Positions 13,813 through 29,300 of a stretch of DNA of 64,000 nucleotides are shown piece by piece. The notes under the pieces were generated by a model. It saw only the letters and a program-made list of their open reading frames with translations. It was not told where the DNA came from and ran no database searches. The stretch comes from Norana najaformis. Lineage: Eukaryota > Annelida > Clitellata > Crassiclitellata > Hormogastridae. A program made the translations under genes and the position numbers. Numbering within the stretch: position 1 is the stretch's first letter; each line of letters begins with the position of its first letter. The stretch lies in the NCBI GenBank assembly GCA_964023275.1, contig OZ029916.1:40363396-40427395 (forward strand), read 5' to 3'.

Positions 13813-15210
13813 CTATGCAAGAAAACAGATCAAGAAACAAAGAGAATTAAGAGAACAGCATAAGAACCAGAAAGAAGACGACAAGAACACATTATTACAA
13901 TGGGGGCAGTGACGACATAACATCTGAGTTGTAAGAACAAAACTAGAACATTATCACTATATCAAAATTTTCTTTATTTAGAAAACTTCCTTTTAAATAT
14001 CTCCTGGAAATGTGTCATTGCTTTAATTGTTGCGAACTTTTTATCATACAAACAGCAGCGTAAATTTGTTAAAGAATATCCATTACTACATACCTCAGAT
14101 TTATGAAATGCAACTAGCTAATAGGTAGGTATTAATGGCAGATAAAAAGAAACTTAATTCATAATATAATGGACAATAAATAAACTCAGACCTCCGGGCG
14201 AGGTCTAATATTCAGGAAATTTTCCTGTGTTCTTTTAAAACTTCCGAGGGATCGTAACTATCTTCGCTAATAATTAATAATAAACAATAAATAAATAAAG
14301 AAACAATGAACAGATAAAATGTGTGATTACCTGGAAGCGTTTGACTCTACCTCCTTCAATGATAGCGCGATGTTCCCAGCGCGGTGATATTGAAAGTGCT
14401 AATCGCTGAAAGGATTTAAGAAACAACCAATTATCACCTGCTGACTTATTACCAGTTAGCTACTTAAGTAATCAGCTACCTAATCAGCGAATTGTTCAAT
14501 GTCTGCAGTACGAAGTTCGTCATATGAAACTCAAAATTCCTTGCATAGCCGTAATATTAACAAGAGGGTGCAGCAAACAGACGGGTACTATACGTTGCCT
14601 TATCTTAAATGAACCAGTACCTAGCCTTATGTCTAATCTAAACTTCATTTGTCTTATTATACCTGCCTCTGAAATGAGCAACTACCTTACCTAACTTTAA
14701 ATTGCGTTACATTACCTCAGCTCACCTTATCTTAAATTAAAAAGCAATTACCATAGCTTAACTTCTCTTGCCTGAAATTTTATTAAATGAGCAATTACCT
14801 TACCTTGCGTTACGTCGTTTCTCTTAAATAATCACTTAACCTTACCTTACCTAAAATAGCAATTGCCTTACCCTTACCTCTCCTGATCTTAACTTCGGTA
14901 ATCTTACCTTAGCATATCTTCCATTCCATTCCCTTCTTTTTCCTTCCCTACCCTTCCTTTAGATTACCTTACTGTACCTTACCTTTAACAGCGTATTGAG
15001 CTGACCTGCATCCATGGTCCTCGTAGGGAGCAGAGCTGGAAGATGGCGACGATGGGAATGAAGGACATTGAGGAGATGGCAATGGCCCATCCGATGGCAT
15101 TGGCCCAGACTGGGAACGTGTAGCTGCCCACGGTGTACGACGTATATTCCAACGACTCAAATGACACGATGCTCGATATCACGATTCCCTGGAAATCAGT
15201 AGCAGGTATC

Positions 15211-15278
<68 letters not shown>

Positions 15279-18200
15279 CGTAGTGTGGCAGTCGAATGAG
15301 TAGGCGAGGTAATCGTCATCAATTGCAAGGAAATACTTATAGAAAGAATCCAAAGATCGATGTACAGAGTTACTGCGATCGATCGGCTAATTCATTCATT
15401 CATTCATTCATTCATTCCTTCATTCGTTCATTCATTCATTCATTCATTCATTCATTCATTCATTCATTCGGCAGTCGACTTGCCAGAATGAAGACAGGGC
15501 TGATGAACTTCCATGTCAGTCGCCAGTAGAGGTTGGGGCGGAAGCCAAGGATCTGTTCGGCGTCTTTGCAGAACTGTTCCAGGCCTGGTCAATAAAACGC
15601 GAACAAACCTTTCTGTTGATGTAATGTCTAGCAACAGCAGACACTGTTGTGTTAAGACATTTGGACATTTACATGATGACGAAAGTCAAAGTCACACTGT
15701 AAGTGTGTAATCTAATGTCTAGAATGTGTGAATATGTATATATAGATATGGATATGTATGTATATATATATATCGTCGTTCTTACATTACATTACATCAT
15801 GAATGTACTACATTACATTGCAGGCATATTTTACATTAAAATACATTGCCACGTGACCAGCCAATCAGTCTTCACTGTAGCTTTATGTGACTTTAGTCAG
15901 ATATAAAATGCAAATATCATCCATTATAAATTCTAAGAAATATATAAATATACCCATATATAATACTATTACATTACATAAATACATAGTGATAAGCAAC
16001 TAATAAACAGACTACATTAGTGAGTAAATAAATAAAATAAATAAATGAATATATCAAGCATTAATCGAGATTTGTTAAGGTTTTGAGACAAGCGACTCCT
16101 ACCGTAGAACCAGCTAACAGCAACAGCCTGCGAGAAGACACCAAACAAGATGGCGGTTCCGGCAGCGAATTTGTCCCACATCGTCACCAAGTACATTCCA
16201 CCCTGAAACGTTAAGAAGTAAAGTTCTCCAATCAAAGTTTGAACCAGTCATTTCTTTCGGTCGTATTTTGAAAAAAAATCTTTTAAATTCGTATTTTGAA
16301 CCAAAGCTGTATCTTACTCTGGCGTTTCGAACGAAGGCAATTTTTGAGTGTTCATTATGAATCAGAGCATGTTTGTATTTTGAACAAAAACAGTCTTTTA
16401 AGTTCGTATTTGAAGCCAAAGCCATCTCTTGTTTCTCGCAATTTAAACAAAACCTGTATTTAATTTTCGTTCTCTGAGTTCCTATGTTGAACTAAAGCAT
16501 GCTTTTGATGTTTTGTTTTGAGCCAAAGCAAGCTTTTGACTTCTTGTTTTTGAACCAAAGCAAAATTTGAGTTCTTTTTTGAACAAAGCATGCTTTTGAC
16601 GCGTTGTTTTGAACCAAAGCAATCTTCTTAGTTCCTGTTTTCAACTAAAGCAAGCTTTTGACTTCCTAACGATGTCGTCTTACGTTCGTGACGTTCGGCA
16701 AAGCGAAGAGAAAAGCTCCGAAGACAACCACTCCAGTCAGAGCCTCACGTCCGAAGCGATAACGCTTAATGGTCGTCTTCCACTCGTCGCTCAGTCCCGT
16801 CAGTAGGGCCTCCAGTCCTCCCATCTGCAGCAAAACAACAAGTAAAGCCTGGTAAGACGAGGCAAGGCAATAAAGGGTCGGTTAAAACGAGGTAGGGCAA
16901 GAAAAGGGAAGGGAAGGTAAGAGAGGGAGGGAAAGGGAAGACAAGGTGGAAAGGGTAAGGTAATGCAAGGCAAGGTAAGGTAAATTGAGGTAAAGTAACT
17001 CTAACCGAAGAATCATTCTTATCACAATCATCATCACAGTTACAACGTAATTATGATAAAATGCTCATTCGTTAATTTTTTAGTACTGACGTAATTAGAT
17101 CCGTCAAATTCTTTTCTCTCGTCCGTCAGGCTATAGCCGACGATGAGGTCTGAACGAAATGCCTCCACGCTGTCAAATTAGATCCGATCAAATTAGATCA
17201 GGTCAAATTAGATCCGATCAAATTAGATCCGGTTAATTTAGATCCGGTCAAATTAGATCCGATCATAGATCCAAAAACAGATCCGATCAGATCATAGATT
17301 CATTAGCTAACTAACGTGTTCCAACGTCCTCACTCACCGTAGCCTGACTTCCGGTTACCCTGACCTGTGACAGATTTCGACAGGGCTTCTCCAACGGTTC
17401 ACGATCGTTGGCTACGGTGCTTTCACTTGAATCGACCATCGATTGGGCCCTTGTGAACTGTTTAAAAAGCGCTATAGAAATGACTAGATTATACGAGACG
17501 AGACTAACGGCGCTGTCGATTCCTAGTGTTATGAGCATGACGAAGAAGAGGATGGACCACCCGACGGAACCCGGAAGTGTCGCAATGGCTTCTGGGTAAA
17601 CGACGAACACCAGTCCAGGACCTACAGTGAACCACAACAAGCGCTTAAAAGGCTCTATACAATTCTGATCATTACCATTAGTATTAATTAATCATCGCCA
17701 TCATCATCGTCGTCGTCGTTGTTGTCCTTGTCGTCGTTGTAAATTTAATCAACTTAATCATCAGCCGTCGTGGTTGTCGTAGTCATTACAAATGTCATTG
17801 ACATTAACATCATCATCTGATCCACCTTAATTATCATCATCAGCAGCAACAACAACGCGAGTAGAAACAACAGCAATAGGAACAACGACAAGAGCGTCGT
17901 CGTTGCAATGAGAACGAGGAGCTAAACCTGCTTATCCAGCATAGCCTAGCTTCTGGTTTCTCCGACCCATTGGAATTCGACCCGGCTTCGTCAACGGTTC
18001 ATGATTTTGGATTGCGATTTTGACTTGAAGCGACGACTATCGACTGATGCCTTTGGCATTATGATAACGACGCTACAGAAGTCATTAACTTAGCTTAGAC
18101 TGACCATCGGTGGCGACTACGGAGATGTCCTTATTCTGGCGAAGGGACATGTAGCCGAGATAGGAGAAGATGACGAATCCAGAGAAGAGACTCGTAAAGG

Positions 18201-18495
18201 AATTCACGCATACCGTCGCCAAACAATCCCTGCGACAACAACAACAACTACGTCATCATCGTCGTCGTAGTCATCATCATAATCATCGTGCGCGTTTGTA
18301 TGTATCTGGGCGCTTCATAGCGCCTTTTGACGCACACGGTCGCCAAACAATCCTTACCATAGAATGACGACGACGACGACAAAAACGATGTCATCATCGT
18401 CGTCTTAGTCATAACTGCCATCAGCTTCATGATCATCATCAGTGTATGTATGTTACAGGTATTTTGTATCGCGTTTTAAGTACTTCACCAAAGCA

Positions 18496-18526
<31 letters not shown>

Positions 18527-20258
18527 CCACCACCACCATTATCATCATCATCATCATCATCATCATAACATATTTTATTCTAACCTCTGAAAGGCTTTAA
18601 AAAAGCCCTACAGAAATGTTCTGTTACAATTACAATTTCTGTTATCATCATCAGCATCAGCATCATTACCACTACTACTACTATCACCACCACCACCACC
18701 ACCGCCACCACCACCACCACCAGTGTTGATCTCACTACAGTTATTATTGCAGCCACAACTGTACTACTACTGGTGGGTAATAACCGTATGCCTGCAAGTC
18801 CCCTGTGATACACGAATGAATTATTAGCAGATAGTAGCATAGTATTGTTGGTTGGCAAACAGAAATTTTTTAAACGCACGTAGTCTTTGATCGTTTGTTT
18901 ATAAAGCGAAACAGTAGATAGGGGAAAACATGCCCCCTTGACAGAATTCATTTCCTATGGGTCAGCAATTTTGTCAATCGCCTCAAACGAAAAGGTTCGC
19001 CCGCGTAAGGCGAAGAGGAGTAAGATGTCTTATATGAATAAGTTTACTTCTGCTGTTAATCGGCGCCTCTTTAGCCTATAGCTGTCAATCAAACCACCTG
19101 TTTGTAGCTGTCAATCAAGCGCTAATATATCCTCTGAAAAAGAAACCCGATCTTGCCGATCGCAGATTGTCTACACCGTGTCCAGAAAAAAGGAACACAT
19201 CGGCAAAATCAACTAACAAAATTTTTTGAAAATTAAGTTGAACTAACAAGTTTCTTTTCTTAATTATTTATAATTAATGATTTTTAATTATAGTTTATAA
19301 ACGGTCTCTTAAAAATACGTTATGTTATTACGTATTTATCTAGCTAACTCTAACCCACAATGGTTTAAAGTGAAGAAGAAGAATAGTTAATAAAGTTTTA
19401 AGTAAAATTAAGAACTACTGTGTGAAACGATTGTTTATGGAATTTCCGAATAAAAGATGGACAACAGGCGGACTTAACAGATGATGCAAAAGATTGACAT
19501 AATAATTACGTCTACCTGCTGTGGCCTTCAAAAGCAGTCACTTGCTTACTGACTATTTCGCAAATCCCCCCCCCCCCCCATTCAGTTCGGTTAGGGATAC
19601 AGTTATTGCGAATCAAACTACACGGAAAAAGTGAACCCAAGCTAAATGACAATAACAGAAGAAGTAAGTCCGCCTATAGTGTCTATTCTTTATCCCGAAA
19701 TTCTGTAAGCAAACGTTTTGTATAATAATTCTTATTTTGGTGTGGGCATTTAATAACAATTCTGTCTCATTCAGTGAAAGCTATTATTGGAAATTTATGG
19801 GTTCGAGTTGCAGAAGCAAACTGCTTAATAACAATAGAATATGTGACATCGTTTAAAAAGACGCTTACAAATTTTGAAATGTAATATTACTATAAAGTAA
19901 GGAAACTATGATTCAGTTAAAAATTAATAAATATTTGCTGAAGTTATTGGATTTTGCCTGGAGTTCTTTTTTGGGACGCAGTGTACATATATGTGAAACA
20001 GATCTAATTATTGTTATTTAGTAGTATTATTTTTGCATTTATTAGGCGCCACTATCTAATGACTTAGCATCAATCGATGGCGCCGAGCAATTGAGAGTGA
20101 AGGACTTGCTCAAGGTCCCTACACAGTAAACCCTCTCTATCCAATATGCTACTGTGCCCCGTTAAAGATGCCACAATTTTCTCCGATTATAAGTCTTTGT
20201 TACCAAATATTCTAGCCACACTGGTGTCTGCTCTGTTCAGTCAGTGGTTTTAAGGACA

Positions 20259-20323
<65 letters not shown>

Positions 20324-23300
20324 GACAGAGACAGAGACAGAGACAGAGACAAAGACAGAGAGAGAGCGATATATATACACATAAATATATATTACATTAC
20401 ATTATATTATATATATGGCCAAAATTGGCTGTACAAGTGAATAGGATAAATCTGGCGCTCCGGGATAGAGGCGAAGCAGGTGCCCGCGGAAGCATCGATA
20501 TCTTTGTGTAATCGACACCTGACCTTGGACCTGACCTACATTTCTGCCGGACTCTTTTTTCTTTCACCGAATTATCACCCACGTGACATGGATTATGTTT
20601 CAACACGACAGGCGACAGTTGTTGAAACACAAGCAAATTAGATAATTCCCTCTCTTCCTTCCTCCCCCACCTAAAAATGTTTCTACCATCTGCGTCAACT
20701 GCGCACTATCCGCCACTCTCTCACGACTCAGGCTGCTACCATTCTGGTCCATGCATTTATTTGTTCCAGGATTGACTATGGTAATGCTGTCTTTGCTGGC
20801 TTGTATCTCTCCTGCATCTCACAACTACAATCTGTCTTGCACGCTGCTGCTCGTCTGATCGGAGGTATCCCTAAATTTGGCCACATCTCTGCCTACATTT
20901 CAGAGGAGCTTCACTGGCTGCCTATCCAGGAGCGTATAAAATTTAAAATCCTGGCTCTTGTACGTAATTGCCTCTTGGGTTGCGCCCCATTTTATCTTAG
21001 GGAGCTCTGTGTTTTGGCCGCCTCCATTCCGGGCCGTAGACTACTTCGTTCGGCGGTACGGGGTGACTTGCTTGCCCCATTGGTTCGAACAGCTACGGCC
21101 CAGCGCAGAAGTTTTACTGTGGTTGGTCCCGCTTTTTGGAATGGGCTTCCTAATGACCTACACCAGGAACTTCTTAGTCTATCTCCCCCTCTTTTCCGCA
21201 AGCGCTTGAAGACCTTCTTATATCCCAGTGCTTCTGGATTGTAGGGCCGGGAGCGCCTCTGAGGAGTTTACCTCGAAGTGGCGCTTTATAAATTTGTGAT
21301 TACATTACATTACATCCATCTTTCCATTCATCAATCAATCCACCAACCCACCCATCTACCCACATATACACCAATCAATCCAATATGATCCGTACATTAT
21401 ACCACTTTGTAGCAGCTTCTAATACTGTAGTCACTATATCTTTAATTCAGTAGCACTTGGTAGCTATAGTAGTTCTTGATCTACTGTCGAACCTGTACAC
21501 GTTGCTGTTCATCTTGTTGTAGCTGGCAAACGCAATGTGAACGCCGAACCCAGCACCCACCGAGTAGAATATCTGGATGGCTGCATCGATCCAAACCTTT
21601 AAGAAAAATTCAATTTCAAAGCTTTGCAGAATTCTTTAAAAGGCCATACACAAATGTTCAGGTACATACATATCTACATATCTACATATTTACACGAATA
21701 CGTGTACGCATATACATACATACATACACGCATATATATAGTGTCCTACACATACATACGTGCGTACTTATATGCACACATATGTATGCACACACATCTA
21801 GACATACATACATGCGTACATGCATACATACACATATACATACACAAACACCATACATGCATACTATACATATAACTATATATTGCATGCTTTTTATTCG
21901 GGGGACGATATTCGAATTGATTGAACAAGGAACACAGCGCATTCCGTGTTCAGCTGCGCAGAGCATGGGGTCATTTAGTCGCTAGATGGCTAGCATATAA
22001 TTTATTCGGCAGGTGGCGCAAAGTAGCAAAAGTAATTGAATGTAAAGTGATATAAGGAAGACAATTCCAGTTGATGAGCGTGGATTTGAATGCCGTCGAG
22101 GCCTGTTAACAGTAGCCACTCGTGTGATTATATGCTATTATGGTTGAAGCGACCATCGGTTAATGCTTTGGACATTATGGTAACGGCGCCATAGAAGTCA
22201 TTGGATTACATTACGTTTACCATTTTAACGCCGTTCATGTCGACCATACGTTATGTTTAGCGACATCGTGTGGCTCCAAGGCCCTTGACGTCGACCTTAC
22301 CTAATCTTGATACCGTTAGTATGTATGCATACATACATGTATGTATGTATGTATGCATGTATGTATGTGTATGTATGTATGTATGTGTATGTATGTATGT
22401 ATGTATGTATGTATGTATGTATGTATGTATATGGTAGTGCCTACCGTTAGTCTTCCAACATATCGGGTTTCCTTTACCTGTACCTATTACCTATACCATT
22501 TTACCTTTTACCTTTAGCCTCTAACTTCAACCTTTTACCTTTACCTTTTGCCTATACTCTAACGTTTGCCTTTTATCTTTACCATGTACCTACTTGTCTT
22601 CCCATCTTGCCATTTACATAGCTTTGCTATATTGCTTTATCTTACTTATAACTTTTGCATTTTATCTTTATCTCATATTTAACATCTACCTTTACCTGTT
22701 GACTTTACTTTTACCTTTGAGATTCATTTTAACATTTTACCTGTTTTTCTTATCTCTTTAAGGTCTCTTGCGAGGGGCAGCGCCTACCTTTGGATCTCCC
22801 AATCGGCTGAGTTCAGGCGTGATGTAGTACATGATTCCAACGCTCGCTCCAGGAAGCATCAGCCCACGAATCAGGAGAATCGAAAGCACGACGTACGGCA
22901 TCGTCGCCGTCACCCACACCACCTGTGCAACGCGCGACAGTATGCGCATACTGGCTTATTTAGTACCGATGTAAGCATCAACACCAGTTAAGTATTTCTG
23001 TTTGTATCACGAATCAGTATAAGTATCGTTGATACTTAGTATAAGTATCACTATAAAGTATGTTTCAATATAAGCTTCATTACCCTGTATCAGTATCAAT
23101 GAGTATCTAGCATCAGTATCGGTATCCAGCATCAGTATCCGAGACAAGTATATCGGTTCTGTGTTATCCTTATAATTGTCACAGTTATTAATACCAACAG
23201 AGTTACAACCATTTACACTAACAGTGTCATTACCACCATCACCACCACCACCACCACCACTGTTATCATCATTAGCGCCATTATTACTGCGATCACCAGA

Positions 23301-26300
23301 ACCACCACGATTACAAATTCTAAAGTACCATGGCCAGTAAGATAAAACCACTACCACCACGACCACCACCGACGAACGATGACGACGCCAAAACTACTAC
23401 AGCCACGAACCTCCTCCTCCTCTTCTTCCTCCTCCTCCATCTTCTCCTCTTCCTCTTCCTCCTCCTCCTCCTCATAATCACCACCATTATCACCACCAAC
23501 CACATAAACGTCACGACCACTACCACCACCACCACGACTACGGACACCACCACCACTACCACCACCACAGTTTTGCCGCCGATACCTTTCCGGACGAGCG
23601 GACTCCTTTCCAGAGGGAGAAGTAGATCATGACGAAGACGCCGAACAGACAGAGAACGAGAGGTGGACGCGGAAGTCCAATGTCACCGATTCCACTGCTC
23701 TCGTGAAGTCCAAGGACACCGCGCCTGCGCACACAACAAAGAAACAACGACGCCAATAATTATCTCATCTCATCAGATGGAATGGCAACGGACAGAGAAG
23801 GATCGGATAGAATCATAGGAGCACACAGTATCGGAACTACTCGGATAGGATCGGAACTAATCGGACAGGATCGGAACTAATCGGACAGGATCGGAACTAA
23901 TCGGACAGGATCGGAACTAATCGGACAGGATCGGAACTAATCGGACAGGATCGGAAAGGATTGATTTTTATTTTGTTCCATAGTTTCAACTGAATTATAT
24001 TGTGGGATCGAGTAAAATATCGCGATTACTATCGATAGTCGTTAAGTTTTCTGCTTGTCAAAGTACTTAACGTTCTAACTACAATGCTTATAAGTGGAAG
24101 TTTGACATAGTAGATAATTTCTTTAACAGAAGTTGGATTACTTATACAGCAAAACGCAGGATTCCTTCGACAAAATTAGGATGTTTCAACAAAGTTGGAT
24201 TCATGTAGCATAGAGCGGGATTACTTCAGCAAATTGCGTGATTTATTTAATAAAAGTGCAATTTAATCCTTGAACAAATTTAAGATTTCTTTAGTAAAAT
24301 ATGGACTTACACAGTAAACGCACTATTCCTTCAGCATAATTATGACTTTTTAAAAAAAATGAATTTATAGAGCAAGCAGTACGATTCCTTTATCAAAATT
24401 ATGACGTGTTGAACGAAAAGCATAAAAGAACGAAGTAACAAAACTGTCGGATCAACCATCTTCGATTTTCAACACCTTGTGTCTCTTCAAATCAAGCCGA
24501 GACAATTAGACTCGTTTTAAGAACTGCACGCTTCAAGTGTAGACACATCCCATAATTCAACACGATATCAACAGCGACGTTTGCACCGATACGATATCGC
24601 ATCTTATGTTTGCGACCTTGCAAATCGCTTTCGTGGTACTCGGGAGAGTTCCACCGGTGCCAGTGACAGATCCAGGAGTTTACTAATGGGAACGGTGCAC
24701 ATTTATCATGCTGGGGTTTGACAAGGTGATGACGGTTTTTTAAACGTTGGTTTGGACCTGTTTTTCAACTCGCTCAAATGTTGTAAGATATTTTTCAGTC
24801 TTCGAGGTTTTGGAGAGATTTGTCTTCCATTTTTATGACCTTTCTTTAGGCTATCTTCCAGATTTCTAATGGCATTTTCTAGCTAACCCTGACTATCTTC
24901 GCTTTTCCTAAACAGTTTTTAAATCTTTTGTTTTATATTTCTTTTACCTTCTTTAGCTTCACCAGTTTTACACTAGCCTTTTATACTTCACCAGTTTAGT
25001 TGGCAAATCCCACCCAAGCATGTTTGGTGGGACCACTCATTGGCGTGGTCCCTTCCCAAAAAATCACACGGGGACACGGCCGGATTGCCCCTCCTAGATT
25101 CATCCTTGACTTCGCCGGTGGAATTTGTATTCGATTTTTTTAGGGTCTTGCGTACCTCATGTTGTCTCTGGGTTTCCCCGGGGAGAGCGATAAGTCAGAC
25201 ATTTAACCCGGGCACCCACGCTGCAGATAAGGAGCGATCAAGAACCTCAGGAGATTCCAATTAATTATTTACCGAGGAATGTCGAGGATAATGGTGTCCT
25301 AGCCGTGACCTTTTGACCCTTCGCGGGTTGTAACTGCTACGAGATGGCGAAACACGATACTTAGTTAGCACAGCTAGTACTCTTAGAAGTAAGCTTTGGT
25401 ACGGGCAGACACTAGTGTGGCAATCGATCACTAGGTTCGCAATTCTTGCCTCTTAATACGAAAGTAGCTCATGAAAATTTAGAACACTTTTTACTACAAA
25501 TAATGTTTACAACAACCCAAAGCGTCTCGTACGTAGACGATTATTCAAGTTATGCAACAGTTTTTCTGTCTAGGTCAACGACCTTTGATGCCAAAAGACG
25601 TCGTTAAACTGTTGGAATCCATCCATAGGTAGACGATAAATCTAGGCAAGGATGAGGTCAAGGTCCTGGCAGCCACAAGATGTCGTTTACTGAGTAGACG
25701 ATTGAGAATTTAGAAGCACATCTCCTAAACTCACTAACTCCGTTTTTGGTCGTTTTGGAGTTACCACTGCTGTTAATTGTTATATGCAAATCAATACTGT
25801 ATATTACTAAAACTGGCCAACTACATGACAGAAATTACTTGGCAGGTGGCGCAAAAATCCAAAACATTGTTCTCGTTTCTCTAGGTAGACTGACGGAATA
25901 TTGGGTATGTGCTCCTCAGTTACTCTGAGGTAAGGTAAGGTAAGGTCTGCGCAACTGCTCTGGCAGTCGTAATGTGTTGGTAAACACTGGATACTAAAAA
26001 TATTACAGTTAGGCTCTTTTGGACATCTTTAAATCGCTTTTGTTGACGCTCTGTGGTCGTCGTTGGATGCCAATGCAACAAACTCCCGAATGCCGTATTC
26101 TGGTGATGCCAGTCCGAAGCCAGGATAAAGGAGGAGGGTCAGGCTAATCGTTTTTGTTTTGACTGAGCGTCGTTAAACAGAAACTACACACAAACGCATA
26201 GTTTGGCTCCTCCACTGAGATCAGATGAGGTCGACATCGACGGCCTTGGCCGCCACAAGATGGCGTTTAACAATTGATATGAGCGATGCGCATACAGTAA

Positions 26301-29300
26301 GACATAACGTAATGTCTTTAGACACTAAACGTAATGTCTGCTATAAGTAGACACTAGTGTAGTTAGAATGATGGCCTGTACTAGATGAGCTATTACCTTG
26401 GCGTATATCTTACCTCGCATTGCCTTATTTTAACTTACTTTACCTTATCTTACGTTATCTTAACTTACTTTTCCTAATCTAACTTACACCTAATTTGAAG
26501 CCACCTTATTTCATGTAAACTAACTTTACCTGTCGTTACCTGATCTTACGTAACCTGACCTTATCTTGATTTGCTAACCTTAACTTACCTTACCTTATCT
26601 TCTCCGTCTCCATCTCTGTCTGTCTGTCTGTCTGTCTCTGTCTCTCTCTCTCTATCTGTTTCTTTTTCTAACCTTCTCAATTCCTCTTTCACTCAAGTGT
26701 TAAGCCCAATAACCGTCAAATTGTTCCGCGACTCCGCAGAGTCGTGCGCCAACGTAAACGTTACATCGTCTGCCGACGGCGCTAGCCAGAGCTATGCGCC
26801 AACACAGCTAAGTTGCCGTCGCCAAAAAACAGCGTCATCCCCTTTTAGCTCGAATATAATCGGACAGCGATAATCGCCTAATTTCACACGAAAATACGAA
26901 CAACTGCTTCTCGGCAAAATCAGAAGTTCTTTGAGAATCAAGCAGATTTGTAAGAAGTTACGCAATTTTTACGAAGCCGGAAATTCAGCTGATATATTCA
27001 GCATACTAATTCAGTCAGAACCGTAACGATATTAGAAAAGCGTTTTTCATGTTTGGAAAAACCGAAAAAGCAATGGCGTTAATCTTAGCAGTTGCTCTGC
27101 ACAAAAAGATCAGGTATGCGACTATCAACAGGAAGTATACGTAGATGCATAGATAGGTACATGGGCAAAAGGAGACAGACAGACAGATAGATAGGCAGAC
27201 AGACAGACAGATACATGCATAAATACATACATACAAGGACATATATATAGACAGACAGACAGACAGACATATAAACATACAAACGGATAAACAGAGACAG
27301 GTTGATAGACAGATAGATAGACAAAAAGACAGGAAGACAGAAAGCCAGACACAAGCAAACAAACATACATACGTACAAGAGACATACACAGGAGACATCG
27401 TGAACCATCAGCCTAGAGTAAGAGGTGATTTTAAGAGCAACAAAAATGTCTGCTACATCCAGACATCACTACCAGTCACGCCAGTTCCAACAGACTAACG
27501 AACGAACAAAACTAGCGTGCAGAAGACCAAAAGCCTTAGCTTTCAATTCGGCGAACTTCCTCCCTTTTGTGCCTCCAAATCCACCCCACCACACCCGGCT
27601 CCTCACCCAACCCCATTGACGATACGAAATCAGCTTAAACGACTGGCGGCGCATCGGCTGAGAGAAGCGGCTGAGAACGGCGGCTCAATCGACAACGGTT
27701 GCGACGCAAGACAGAAAACGTCAATGGATGCACAACAGTGGCGTTGATTGGTCAATAGACTGCGGTGCATTAAAGGCTCGAATGAAATATAAAAGCATAG
27801 ATATTGCATATATACTTATGCATATAATTTTTCATATTATATATACATTTACATGCATATATATACTTGCTTTCACGTCTTACATATAGACATATATGTC
27901 TGCTTATATAACCACACATGTACTATACAAATAATAGCATATATACATACTTATATGCACGTAGTTATACCTCTACTTCATATATATGTGTGTATATATA
28001 AGTCTATGCACATCTATGCCGAAATATTCCTATTTATATGTGCAGGCCAATATATATATATATATATGCACTGTGTACTTACGTATAATTGCCCTGCATA
28101 TATATACACATATATTAGTGGCACGCTTATTAAGAGGCATATGCAGTCTGTATGGGACATTCATTGCGAAGCTGAAAGTTTCAAAAGAAGCGCAGAACTA
28201 AAAGTTTGAAATGCTTATAAGAGACCGCGATTTCATCTTATATATTCTGCGTGTCATTTCTATGCTGCTGCTGCTGCTGATGATGATGATGATGACGACG
28301 ACGACGATGTTGATGACGATTATGATGATGGCGTTGATAATGACGACGATGACAATGAAAAGAAGAAGATGATGATGATGAAGATGATGATGATGAAGAA
28401 GAAGAAGATGATGATGAAGATGATGATGATGGCGCTGCTGCTGATGATGATGACGACGACGACGGTGATAATGATGATGATGATGATGATGAAAATGAAG
28501 ATGAAGATGATGATGTAGATGATGACGACGACGACGACTTGTTAATACAATGGCGATAAAGAAGTTGATGACGACGACGACGACGAAGATAATGGCGACA
28601 ACGACGACGCTGATGAAGCATAAAAATGCAAGTCGACCAACTCGAAGAATTCAGCGGCTGCTGTCGTCGACTCGTTGTCCGTGGAATTGGCGATGGATCC
28701 GTCGGTGCAGTGGTCCGTGTTCCAGGTGTTGTTACAGGTCGTCCACGGCAGGACATAAGCGAACGAGGAGACCAAGTAGTAGAGGGACCAGGCGATTATG
28801 ACGTTGTAGTAGAAGGCAACGTAGAAGGCGATCAGACACTGACATATGCCGATTCCTAGCGACACATAGGCAAAAGGTAAAGGTAAACGATAAAGGTAAC
28901 AGGTAAAGATAAAACTAAGCAAAAGGTAAATGTAAATGTTAAAGGTAACAGGTCAATGTAAACATGAAGATAGGAAAGGTAAAAGTAAAGGCAAAGGCAA
29001 AAGTTGAAGGTTAAAGGTAATGGAGAAGATGAAGATAACAGGTAAAAGGTGCAGGTAAAAAGGGAAGATAACAGGTAAAAGGTGCAGGTGAAAAGGTAAA
29101 GATAACAGTTAAAGTTAACACACGATTTGTTTACTTTGTCGTCATTGTCGGCAACAATCACCGACGCCACCATGATCTTGATGTTAATTAATTAATCGAT
29201 GTTAGCTTATTATTAATTATTAATTTCTACCTTTGAATAATGGCGCTATTTTCCAAACGGCTATGGCGCCCTGCCTTTGGTATTGTCCCATGATCAGTTC

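Noticed and set aside
28238..28756. Ser-rich 172-codon minus-strand ORF
   Set aside because: Off-frame reading of the GAT/GAC tract and of SLC6 exon 3.
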